Source of the DNA: Niastella vici
GTDB lineage: Bacteria > Bacteroidota > Bacteroidia > Chitinophagales > Chitinophagaceae
DNA length: 32,176 nucleotides
Direction of reading: 5' to 3'
Assembly: GCF_002077945.1 (NCBI RefSeq)
Contig: NZ_LVYD01000062.1
Coordinates: 1-32,176, forward strand
In this document: positions 16,365 to 23,227 of the stretch, piece after piece
Layout: the number at the start of each line of letters is the position of its first letter
Numbering within the stretch: the stretch's first letter is position 1
Program-made: the position numbers and the translations under genes
Notes under the pieces: generated by a model
Told to the model about the DNA's origin: nothing
Database searches by the model: none
Seen by the model: only the letters and a program-made list of their open reading frames with translations

Positions 16365-19124
16365 ATGATGAACGGACGCAAAAATAATTTAAAAGATGGT
16401 TCGGCCCTGATTTTATCCTTATGGCTTTTGCTATTAACGTCTGATCTCTGGGCGAATTATTTTTCCTCCCCCCATTTTGACAATTCATTAACCTGGATTG
16501 CTCAGGATACAACAAAACCTGTCCGGGCATTAGATACAATCCCTAAAGCCCCCAAACGCCCCGATTCCGTTCCCGGGAAAGATACTTTAATTAACAAAAC
16601 AGATACCGTTGTAAATAAAACAGATACTGTTAATGTTGCCGTATCGGCCGATTCGCTGGATGCGCCGGTGGCCTATAAAGCGTCTGACAGCATGGTGCTG
16701 AACGTGCCCGATAAAAAGATCATCCTGTACAGCAAAGCGAATGTAAAGTACAAGGATATGGATCTTTCGGCCGACAGTATAGAGCTTGACCAGGGCACAC
16801 AAATGGTAACAGCTACTTTCCGTAAAGATACGGCAGGAAAGATGATCGGCCGCCCGGTAATGGTGCAGGCCGACAGTAAAATGTCGTCGGATGTTATCAA
16901 ATATAATTTTAAAAGCCAGCGGGGGATCACTGAAAATACCATGACCATGCAGGGCGAAATGCTGGTGCTGGGTGAAAAAGTGAAGAAGATAAACGACAAG
17001 GATTATTTTGCCTACCGCTCCCAGTTCACTACCTGTAATTTAGATACCCCGCACTTTGCGTTCCGCGCCAATAAAATGAAAATGGTAAGCCAGAAGCTGG
17101 CCGTATCGGGCCCCATTCACCCCGAGTTTGAAGGCGTTCCGGTGCCTATATATATACCATTTGGATTTTTCCCTTTATCGCAAGGCCGGCACTCGGGCAT
17201 TTTGCCGCCGCAGTTCTCCCAAAGCGAACAATTCGGTTTGGGGTTGGAAGGGCTGGGCTATTATAAAGTGCTGAACGAGTATTTTGACGTTACCATGCGT
17301 ACGAATTTATATTCCTATGGCGGCTATTCGCTGTTTCTGACGCCAACTTACCGGGTACGCTACCGGTATAATGGGGCCATGAACCTCTCGTACCAGTCGT
17401 CGCGTATTTTGTCGAACAGCGCCAAACAGGAATTCACCAATACCAAAACCTACAGCATCAACTGGAACCATACGGTCGACAGCCGCGCCAGGCCGGGGAC
17501 CTCCTTTTCAGCGAATGTGAATATTGCTTCAACAAAATACAATCAATTAATACCGAACAATCCAACGCTCAATTTTACCAATACACTCAGTTCGTCAATT
17601 GCTTATTCAAAGACCTGGGGTACCAAATATAATCTTACCGCCACGGCCAACCATAACCAGAATAACCAAACGCAGGTCATTAACCTGAACCTGCCCAACC
17701 TGTCGTTCACGGTGAATACCCTGTATCCTTTACAGCCGAAAGAATATGCAGGCGTGTCGAAATGGTATCATAAACTGGGTGTGGGGTTAAACAGTACCGT
17801 GTCGAACCAGGCCAGCTTCCTGGAAAAGAATTTCAGCCTCATGAAAATAATCGACACCATGCAATGGGGCGCGCAACACTCTATTCCCATTCAATTGTCG
17901 TTACCGCAGCTGGGGCCTTTCCAGATCTCGCCCGGTATCAGCTATTCGGAAAAATGGTATTCGCAAAAACTGACCCGTACCTGGGATACGGTTAATTATA
18001 AACTGGATACAACCATTCAAAAAGGATTGTACCGCTCCAATGACGTATCGTTCAGCCTGGGTTTGAACACGGCGATGTACGGCATGTTCGATAAGTTTGG
18101 GAAGAAAAGCCCCATAGCCGCCATCCGCCACGTAATACGGCCGAACCTTTCTTTCAGCTACAAACCCGACCTCGGTGCAAAGTATCATTACAATGTACAG
18201 GTTGATACCGCATATGGCAAAACACCGGGTAATGGCCACTTTCAGCGCTTCTCTTATTTTGATGGAAGCATTTACGGCGCTCCCTCGGAAGGCGTTTTTG
18301 GCGGTATTGGCTTTGGTATTGATAATAACATTGAAGCCAAAGTGCGGTCGAAAAAAGATACGGCCAACGGCGGCATAAAGAAGATAAAACTGATAGATGG
18401 TTTTGGTTTTACCAGCAGCTATAATTTTATTGCCGATTCGTTCAAGCTGTCGCCATTCAGTTTGTATGTGCGCAGCACCCTGTTCGAAAAAATAAACATT
18501 ACTGCCGGCGCCACTATGGACCCCTACCAGGTTGATTCATTTGGCTACCGAATTGATAAATATATGTGGCAGAAAAAAGGGTTCTCACTCCGGAACCTGG
18601 GCCGCATCACCAGCGGAAATATTGCCATCTCTACTTCTTTCCAAAGCCAGAAGGGAAAGGACAAGAAAGCTGCGCAACAAAAGGAGCAGGCCCTGAAAGA
18701 TCAGGGAGGGATACTCACAGCCGAAGAACAACAGGCCCAATTGGCGTATACCCGGGCCAACCCCGCCGAGTTTGCCGACTTTAATGTGCCCTGGTCATTG
18801 AGCCTTTCGTATTCGATGAGCTTTAGCCGTGCCTTTAGAAGCGATTATTCGGGCTGGCAAACTACCACGTATTCAAGCATGAGCTGGAACGGCGACTTTA
18901 ACCTTACCCCCAAATGGAAGTTTGGGATGAACGGGTACTACGATATCAAGGCTTCCAAAATACAGACCTTTACCATGTACATTTCGCGCGAAATGCACTG
19001 CTGGCAGCTAAGCATCAATGTAACCCCGGTAGGGTTGTACCGTACGTTCAATTTTACCATCAGTCCCAAGTCGGGTATTTTGCGCGACCTGCGCATCAAT
19101 CGTACAAGATACTTCTATCAATAA
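16365..19124 (+). CDS. lptD: LptD-type LPS-assembly outer-membrane protein
   Basis: 919 residues. The protein inserts LPS into the outer leaflet of the outer membrane. The N-terminus has a signal-like hydrophobic segment (about 13-30, ALILSLWLLLLTSDLWA), then a Thr/Asp-rich linker with NKTDTV repeats (77-90). An OstA/LptA-like periplasmic jellyroll (about 105-245) contains VLNVPDKKIILYSKANVKYKDMDL-type strands and MVQADSKMSSDVIKYNF. A barrel of more than 600 residues begins with VPVPIYIPFGFFPL and a Gly/aromatic-rich strand set. A charged Lys/Gln-rich segment (about 764-795) is probably an extracellular loop. It has only two cysteines, Cys224 (FTTCNLDTPHF) and Cys879 (MHCWQLSINV), matching the positions of the inter-domain disulfide in proteobacterial LptD. 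Two adjacent ATGs exist (16365 and 16368); either could be used. Confidence 0.93.
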   Translation: MMNGRKNNLKDGSALILSLWLLLLTSDLWANYFSSPHFDNSLTWIAQDTTKPVRALDTIPKAPKRPDSVPGKDTLINKTDTVVNKTDTVNVAVSADSLDAPVAYKASDSMVLNVPDKKIILYSKANVKYKDMDLSADSIELDQGTQMVTATFRKDTAGKMIGRPVMVQADSKMSSDVIKYNFKSQRGITENTMTMQGEMLVLGEKVKKINDKDYFAYRSQFTTCNLDTPHFAFRANKMKMVSQKLAVSGPIHPEFEGVPVPIYIPFGFFPLSQGRHSGILPPQFSQSEQFGLGLEGLGYYKVLNEYFDVTMRTNLYSYGGYSLFLTPTYRVRYRYNGAMNLSYQSSRILSNSAKQEFTNTKTYSINWNHTVDSRARPGTSFSANVNIASTKYNQLIPNNPTLNFTNTLSSSIAYSKTWGTKYNLTATANHNQNNQTQVINLNLPNLSFTVNTLYPLQPKEYAGVSKWYHKLGVGLNSTVSNQASFLEKNFSLMKIIDTMQWGAQHSIPIQLSLPQLGPFQISPGISYSEKWYSQKLTRTWDTVNYKLDTTIQKGLYRSNDVSFSLGLNTAMYGMFDKFGKKSPIAAIRHVIRPNLSFSYKPDLGAKYHYNVQVDTAYGKTPGNGHFQRFSYFDGSIYGAPSEGVFGGIGFGIDNNIEAKVRSKKDTANGGIKKIKLIDGFGFTSSYNFIADSFKLSPFSLYVRSTLFEKINITAGATMDPYQVDSFGYRIDKYMWQKKGFSLRNLGRITSGNIAISTSFQSQKGKDKKAAQQKEQALKDQGGILTAEEQQAQLAYTRANPAEFADFNVPWSLSLSYSMSFSRAFRSDYSGWQTTTYSSMSWNGDFNLTPKWKFGMNGYYDIKASKIQTFTMYISREMHCWQLSINVTPVGLYRTFNFTISPKSGILRDLRINRTRYFYQ

Positions 19125-19144
19125 GACTTACTTGTGGATATATA

Positions 19145-19241
19145 AGTTTCAGTTGCAGGTTACAAGTTTCAGGTTACAGGGTGCCGGTTGCCAGTTTCCG
19201 GTTACCGGGCCTGGTAACTGGCATCCGGTAACTGGTAACTA
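19145..19241. repeat. GGTTACC-rich intergenic repeat, copy 1 (arms only)
   Basis: Lies between the convergent lptD and plsC genes. It is built of GGTTAC/GTAACC words: CAGGTTACA, CCGGTTACCGGG, CCTGGTAACTGG, CCGGTAACTGGTAAC. Left words are inverted by right words, so it can fold. It shares these arms with copies near 20.0 and 21.6 kb but lacks their core. Being between convergent genes, it may also serve as a bidirectional end structure. Confidence 0.7.
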
Positions 19242-19250
19242 CTGCATAGC

Positions 19251-19994
19251 TCACTTTGCATGTGCCGTGTAGTAATCATACATTATTTTAAAAACTCTCT
19301 CTTTCAACGACTGTGTAGTTTCGCCGGGCTGAACCGGAACGGGTGGCAGGAAATGCATTTCCATTTTATGCGGCATCAGGAAGAAAGGCTTGCTGGCCGG
19401 TAATACTTTCCGGGTATTGAAGATGAGGCTGGGAATAATGGCTTTGCCGCTGTCGATAGCCAGGCGAAAGGCGCCATCGTGAAAAGGCTTCAGCGGTTGA
19501 TCGCTTTTATTACGGGTGCCCTCGGCATACAAACACATATGCAATCCCATATTGAGCACCTTTTTCATTTGCAGATAGCTGTCTTTACGGCTGGCTTCGC
19601 TTTTGCGGTCAACCAGTACCGAACCGGTTTTATAAATAAGACCAAAGAGGGGAATGCGGGCCATTTCAACTTTGGCGATCGTTTTATTACCCCCGGGAAT
19701 GGCCGGGTACGAAATGGGCACATCCATGAACGAGTTATGATTGCTGACGACAACATAGGTTTCGCCGGGGGCAAAATTTTTTCTTCCTTTTACTATTAGC
19801 GGACAGCCAATCAGCGGCAGGTAAGTGCCCATCCATACCCGCGACAGGGCAGCAAAGCGCCTGGTTTTTTTGGGGTCGCTGGCAAAATAGCTGAACAGCA
19901 GGAAGGGGATCAATATGATCAGCATGGTGGCAACAAATGCCAGCGCTGCCCACAGGGCGCAAATACGGCCGACAATTTCTCTAATGATCTTCAT
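19251..19994 (-). CDS. plsC: 1-acyl-sn-glycerol-3-phosphate acyltransferase (PlsC family)
   Basis: 247 residues. A membrane enzyme that acylates lysophosphatidic acid to phosphatidic acid in phospholipid synthesis. An N-terminal membrane segment (about 12-37, LWAALAFVATMLIILIPFLLF) is followed by the acyltransferase domain. The catalytic H(X4)D motif is His86-Asp91 in SNHNSFMD. The glycerophosphate-binding motif is YAEGTRNKS with EGTR at 158-161. A block with VEMARIPLFGLIYKTGSVLVDR matches the usual region II. Length is standard. Other lysophospholipid or ornithine-lipid acyltransferases share these motifs, so the exact acceptor is inferred. It is isolated between two copies of an intergenic repeat and convergent with lptD. 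Confidence 0.88.
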   Translation of the reverse strand: MKIIREIVGRICALWAALAFVATMLIILIPFLLFSYFASDPKKTRRFAALSRVWMGTYLPLIGCPLIVKGRKNFAPGETYVVVSNHNSFMDVPISYPAIPGGNKTIAKVEMARIPLFGLIYKTGSVLVDRKSEASRKDSYLQMKKVLNMGLHMCLYAEGTRNKSDQPLKPFHDGAFRLAIDSGKAIIPSLIFNTRKVLPASKPFFLMPHKMEMHFLPPVPVQPGETTQSLKERVFKIMYDYYTAHAK

Positions 19995-20010
19995 CTATTA
20001 TATTAGTCTG

Positions 20011-20140
20011 TACAGGGTGCAAGTTACAGGTTACCGGGTGCCGGTTACCTGTTACCGGGCAAAAAAATCGGAGAATCCGAATCTTTGCAGCGTGATCGAA
20101 ATTCAGGGCCTGGAAACCGGAAACTGGTAACTGGCAACGG
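20011..20140 (+). repeat. GGTTACC-rich intergenic repeat, copy 2 (with core)
   Basis: Located between ung and plsC. Left arm words (GGTTACCGGG, CCGGTTACCTGTTACCGGG) and right arm words (CCTGGAAACCGG, AACTGGTAACTGG) flank a core at about 20067-20113. The core matches the reverse complement of the core in copy 3 at 30 of 41 ungapped positions by my count, including GGAGAA, CCGA, TTTG, GTGAT and ATTCAGG. This shows a real dispersed family and not chance low complexity. Confidence 0.75.
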
Positions 20141-20149
20141 ATAAAAATA

Positions 20150-20821
20150 TTACAATGACCAATTAATTGGATCAATACCGTTTCTAACTAAATACTCATT
20201 CGCTTTCGAAAAATGACGGCAGCCAAAAAAACCGGCATACGCCGAAAGGGGCGAGGGGTGCGCCGATTTTAACACCAGGTGTTTGGTTTCATCGATGAGT
20301 ACCTGTTTTTCCTGCGCAAATTTTCCCCACAGCATAAACACCACATGCTGTTTTTGTTCAGATACTTTTTTGATAACATTATTGGTGAACTCGGCCCAGC
20401 CGATCTGTGAATGGCTCATGGGTTCGCCAGCCCGTACGGTTAACGAGGCATTGAGCAACAGCACACCCTGTTCGGCCCATTTGGTAAGGTTGCCATGGTC
20501 GGGAATGGCCACGCCCACATCGCTTTGCAATTCTTTAAAAATATTCACCAGCGAAGGTGGCGGCGGCACACCGTTCGAAACAGAAAAACACAAACCATGC
20601 GCTTGCCCCACCCCGTGATAGGGGTCCTGGCCCAGGATCACTACTTTCACATTTTCGAACGGCGTTGTATTGAATGCATTAAAGATCTGTGAGCCCGGCG
20701 GATAAATGGTTTTGCCCGCCATTTTCTCAGTCTTTAAAAAGGTAACGATGTTCTGAAAATAGGATTTGGCAAATTCGGGTTTTAATGCTGTTTTCCAGCT
20801 TTCCTCAATTTGTACGTCCAT
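20150..20821 (-). CDS. ung: Uracil-DNA glycosylase, family 1
   Basis: 223 residues, cytoplasmic. It removes uracil from DNA to start base-excision repair. All family-1 motifs are intact: GQDPYH (64-69) with the catalytic Asp66, GLCFSV, the [17 protein letters not shown] segment with its uracil-recognising Asn124, and the minor-groove loop HPSPLSA (188-194). [11 protein letters not shown] and the C-terminal INW complete the normal length. The start ATG at 20819-20821 gives the usual [10 protein letters not shown] opening. There is no functional link to its neighbours. Confidence 0.97.
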   Translation of the reverse strand: MDVQIEESWKTALKPEFAKSYFQNIVTFLKTEKMAGKTIYPPGSQIFNAFNTTPFENVKVVILGQDPYHGVGQAHGLCFSVSNGVPPPPSLVNIFKELQSDVGVAIPDHGNLTKWAEQGVLLLNASLTVRAGEPMSHSQIGWAEFTNNVIKKVSEQKQHVVFMLWGKFAQEKQVLIDETKHLVLKSAHPSPLSAYAGFFGCRHFSKANEYLVRNGIDPINWSL

Positions 20822-20926
20822 GGTTCTTAAATAATATTTGCGATAAAAATAAGGAAAGGGAATTTATTTGATATAGTTAATTTACCTGTTATGTAACTCC
20901 TACGATTACCAGGTGCTAACATTTTT

Positions 20927-20959
20927 TTTGCATTGAATTGCAAGGAAGCCTTAATATTG
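20927..20959 (+). promoter_or_regulatory. Candidate promoter of the ECF sigma factor gene
   Basis: TTTG at 20927-20930 is followed after 21 nt by TAATATTG at 20952-20959, one mismatch from TAnnTTTG. It lies about 42 nt upstream of the sigma factor start. A second near-match, TACGCTTTG, lies a few bases downstream. Weak but plausible for housekeeping-type transcription. Confidence 0.35.
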
Positions 20960-21001
20960 TACGCTTTGAAATGCGAATAATGTAACCTATCCGAAGGGCT
21001 G

Positions 21002-21577
21002 ATGTTGAATAATGACACACAGTTAGAAGCCCAGTGGCTTCAACGATTGCAACAAAACGACGAGCAGGCATTGGCTGCCATCATGAGAAAGTATTATACC
21101 GCCTTGTACAATTATGGGGCCCGCTTTACCAGCGACGATGCCCTTATAAAAGATTGTATACAGGAGGTGTTTATTAGTTTATGGCAACGAAGAGAAAATG
21201 CCGCTTCAATCTTATCGCCCCGTTATTACTTACTGCGTGCTGTAAAGAACAAGGTGCTTAAATCACTGCACCAGCATACCATAAAGACCGGTTCCTTTGA
21301 ACCGGGCGAAGCGTACGATTTCTTACAGGAATTGTCGGTAGAAACACTCATCATTGACAAACAGCTGTCTGATGAGCAGGCCATGGTGCTGCGCAAAACC
21401 ATGTCGCAATTGTCGAAACGACAGCATGAGCTTATTTACCTGAAGTTTTATCAACACCTCGATCATGCGCAAATTGCCGGACTGATGAACCTCAGCCGCC
21501 AGAGTGTTTACAACCTGCTGCACGAAACCATTCAAAAACTGCGAAGCCTGTGGCAGGCGGAGTTATTTAATCAATAA
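21002..21577 (+). CDS. ECF RNA polymerase sigma factor (FecI-like, Bacteroidota type)
   Basis: 191 residues. Region 2 (about 24-92) includes the core-binding and -10 recognition segment DCIQEVFISLWQRR (51-64). Region 4 (about 125-182) has LSKRQHELIYLKFY followed by a helix-turn-helix, HAQIAGLMNLSRQSVYNLL. There is no region 1 or 3, as expected for ECF factors. It precedes a FecR-type anti-sigma gene and an STN-containing SusC gene, the standard arrangement in which substrate binding at the receptor releases the sigma factor to transcribe the uptake genes. The 280 bp gap to fecR, filled by a repeat, is larger than usual and may separate their transcripts. Confidence 0.93.
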   Translation: MLNNDTQLEAQWLQRLQQNDEQALAAIMRKYYTALYNYGARFTSDDALIKDCIQEVFISLWQRRENAASILSPRYYLLRAVKNKVLKSLHQHTIKTGSFEPGEAYDFLQELSVETLIIDKQLSDEQAMVLRKTMSQLSKRQHELIYLKFYQHLDHAQIAGLMNLSRQSVYNLLHETIQKLRSLWQAELFNQ

Positions 21578-21615
21578 CAGGCGAAAGAATGATGTCCTGA
21601 TTTAATTGCCACCCT

Positions 21616-21737
21616 TGCAGGTTTAAAGTTTCAGGTTACCAGTTACCTGTTGCCAGGGACCTGAATACCCATCACTTTACAAATAATCGGGTTCTCCAAA
21701 TTTCTGACCGGTAACCGGGACCCGGTAACCGGTAACA
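21616..21737 (-). repeat. GGTTACC-rich intergenic repeat, copy 3 (inverted relative to copy 2)
   Basis: Lies between the sigma factor and fecR genes. Arms: CAGGTTACCAGTTACC on the left, ACCGGTAACCGG and CCCGGTAACCGGTAAC on the right. The core at about 21653-21700, read on the minus strand, aligns without gaps to the core of copy 2. This is the only visible content of the 280 bp spacer apart from the region just before the fecR start. Confidence 0.75.
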
Positions 21738-21857
21738 GCCCACTCACCACCCAGCCAGTGATACTTTTATAACCGGGAGTGATATTTTTTTAACAAACTT
21801 CAGTTTTCACCAGTAGGATTTCGCGGTAACGGGAACTTACTGGTACAACCGAGAAGT

Positions 21858-22961
21858 ATGAAGGATTTCCGGCTTTATGATATTTCAGATTTTGTAATAG
21901 ATGAGGACTTTATCCGCTGGGTACACGAACAGCGCGAAGAAGACAGCCTGTTCTGGAACGGCTGGCTGCAACAACACCCCGATAAACACCTGGTGATCGC
22001 AACGGCCAGGCGCATCGTGGAATCAATACAGTTCAAACAAACCGCCATTGACGGGCAAACGGTAGAGTTGGAGGTGAACCGGTTATTGCATACTATCACG
22101 AAGGAACAGGTGAAGCCTGTATCCCGGAAAGGCATGGTCATTTCTTTCAAACGCTGGTATGCGGCCGCAGCAGTAGTGCTGTTGTGCGCAACCGGCGCCT
22201 GGTATTTCTTTATTCGCAATAACAGCATTCCCCCGTTCGCGTATACTACCATGGTGGCGGCCAAACAACTGATTGAGCATGTGAATACTTCCGGAAAACC
22301 GTTGGTGCTCACCCTGCCCGATGGAAGCCGGCTTACCCTTGCCTCGGGGAGCCGAGTCAGTTATGCCCATACCTTCGGTTCCGCCGATACCGCCAAAAAC
22401 GGCGTTACCCGCGATGTGTATTTGCTGGGCGAGGCATTTTTTGAGGTCACCAAAGATCCGCACCGGCCCTTCAGGGTGTTTGCCAATGAAATAGTGACCA
22501 AAGTGCTGGGTACCAGTTTTACCGTTCGGTCGTTCGAAAAAGATACCACCATACAGGTTACCGTACGTACCGGAAAAGTGACTGTGTATGCGCAGGCGGC
22601 AGCTGCTTCCCGGGCCCGCAGCGAAATAATTTTAACCCCCAACCAGCAGCTGGTATATGAAAGGAGCGCACAAAAATTCCAGAAGGTATTGCTCAACAAT
22701 CCCGCAATGATAGCGCCGCCGGTGGCCGAAAAAACGCTGGTATACGATGATGCCCCGTTAGATAAAGTGTTCAGCGACCTTAGTAAGGCCTATGGCATCA
22801 ATATCGTTTTCGACAGCGACCTGTTGAAAAAATGCACCGTTACCGCCGACCTTACCAATGAATCGTTCTACCGCAAGCTGGTGCTCATTTGCAGCGCCAT
22901 CGATGCGCATTATGAAGTGATAGACGGACAGGTGGTCATAGAGTCAAGCGGGTGTAAATAA
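21858..22961 (+). CDS. FecR-family anti-sigma factor
   Basis: 367 residues, inner-membrane protein. The cytoplasmic N-terminal part (1-99) would hold the ECF sigma factor. It is followed by one transmembrane helix (about 101-119, YAAAAVVLLCATGAWYFFI). The periplasmic FecR domain (about 135-245) shows LTLPDGSRLTLASGSRVSYA and VYLLGEAFFEVTKDPHRPF. The C-terminal DUF4974-like domain (about 290-362) shows LDKVFSDLSKAYGINIVFD and is related to the secretin/TonB short domain that contacts the receptor STN domain. The role is to relay receptor occupancy to the sigma factor encoded upstream. Gene order sigma-FecR-SusC-SusD supports it. Confidence 0.94.
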   Translation: MKDFRLYDISDFVIDEDFIRWVHEQREEDSLFWNGWLQQHPDKHLVIATARRIVESIQFKQTAIDGQTVELEVNRLLHTITKEQVKPVSRKGMVISFKRWYAAAAVVLLCATGAWYFFIRNNSIPPFAYTTMVAAKQLIEHVNTSGKPLVLTLPDGSRLTLASGSRVSYAHTFGSADTAKNGVTRDVYLLGEAFFEVTKDPHRPFRVFANEIVTKVLGTSFTVRSFEKDTTIQVTVRTGKVTVYAQAAAASRARSEIILTPNQQLVYERSAQKFQKVLLNNPAMIAPPVAEKTLVYDDAPLDKVFSDLSKAYGINIVFDSDLLKKCTVTADLTNESFYRKLVLICSAIDAHYEVIDGQVVIESSGCK

Positions 22962-23105
22962 ACGGGCCGCAGTAATAACTGAGGCTGTTGTGGCCTGTTG
23001 AAGGGGAAGTAAGAAGTAGAAAGTAAAAAATAGAAAATGACTGTTTTAATTTATTTATAAACCAAATAGTATGACCAGGTTACCACCATAGAAAAACAAA
23101 AAAAG

Positions 23106-23138
23106 AACCCTGACATTGTTTGCACCAATATCAGGGTT
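23106..23138 (-). terminator. Leftward intrinsic terminator-like hairpin in the susC leader
   Basis: AACCCTGACATTG (23106-23118) pairs with 23126-23138 over 13 bp with one mismatch, around a 7-nt loop. Read on the minus strand, the stem is followed at once by a U-rich tract (the plus strand has an A-rich stretch at about 23092-23105). It therefore looks like a terminator for leftward transcription, yet no minus-strand gene lies to its right. On the plus strand no U-run follows, so it should not stop susC transcription. Confidence 0.55.
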
Positions 23139-23148
23139 GCTAAGAGAA

Positions 23149-23181
23149 TTTGTCCTGCAGGTTTGAAGGTTGCGGGACAAA
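23149..23181 (+). promoter_or_regulatory. Leader stem-loop upstream of susC
   Basis: TTTGTCCTGC (23149-23158) pairs with GCGGGACAAA (23172-23181) over 10 bp with one G-U, loop 13 nt. It lies 45 bp before the susC start and 10 bp after the first hairpin. It may be a leader RNA structure or a protein-binding site. No known riboswitch was recognised. Confidence 0.45.
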
Positions 23182-23219
23182 CATTGATTAAAACGGATTG
23201 CTTTAACCAACTAATAGTA

Positions 23220-23227
23220 CAAACTTA
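23220..23227 (-). promoter_or_regulatory. Candidate leftward -7 box (TAAGTTTG) overlapping the susC start
   Basis: On the minus strand this reads TAAGTTTG, an exact TAnnTTTG match. With the leftward terminator-like hairpin ending at 23106 it brackets about 110 bp, enough for a small antisense RNA against the susC leader. No TTTG at -33 is present, so the promoter rests on one element. Confidence 0.3.

Noticed and set aside
19145..21737. Insertion sequence remnants.
   Set aside because: The GGTTACC repeats have no transposase fragment, no terminal repeat pair at consistent distance and no visible target duplication.
21875..22312. A 145-codon open frame opposite fecR.
   Set aside because: Antisense to a well-supported gene and without family motifs.
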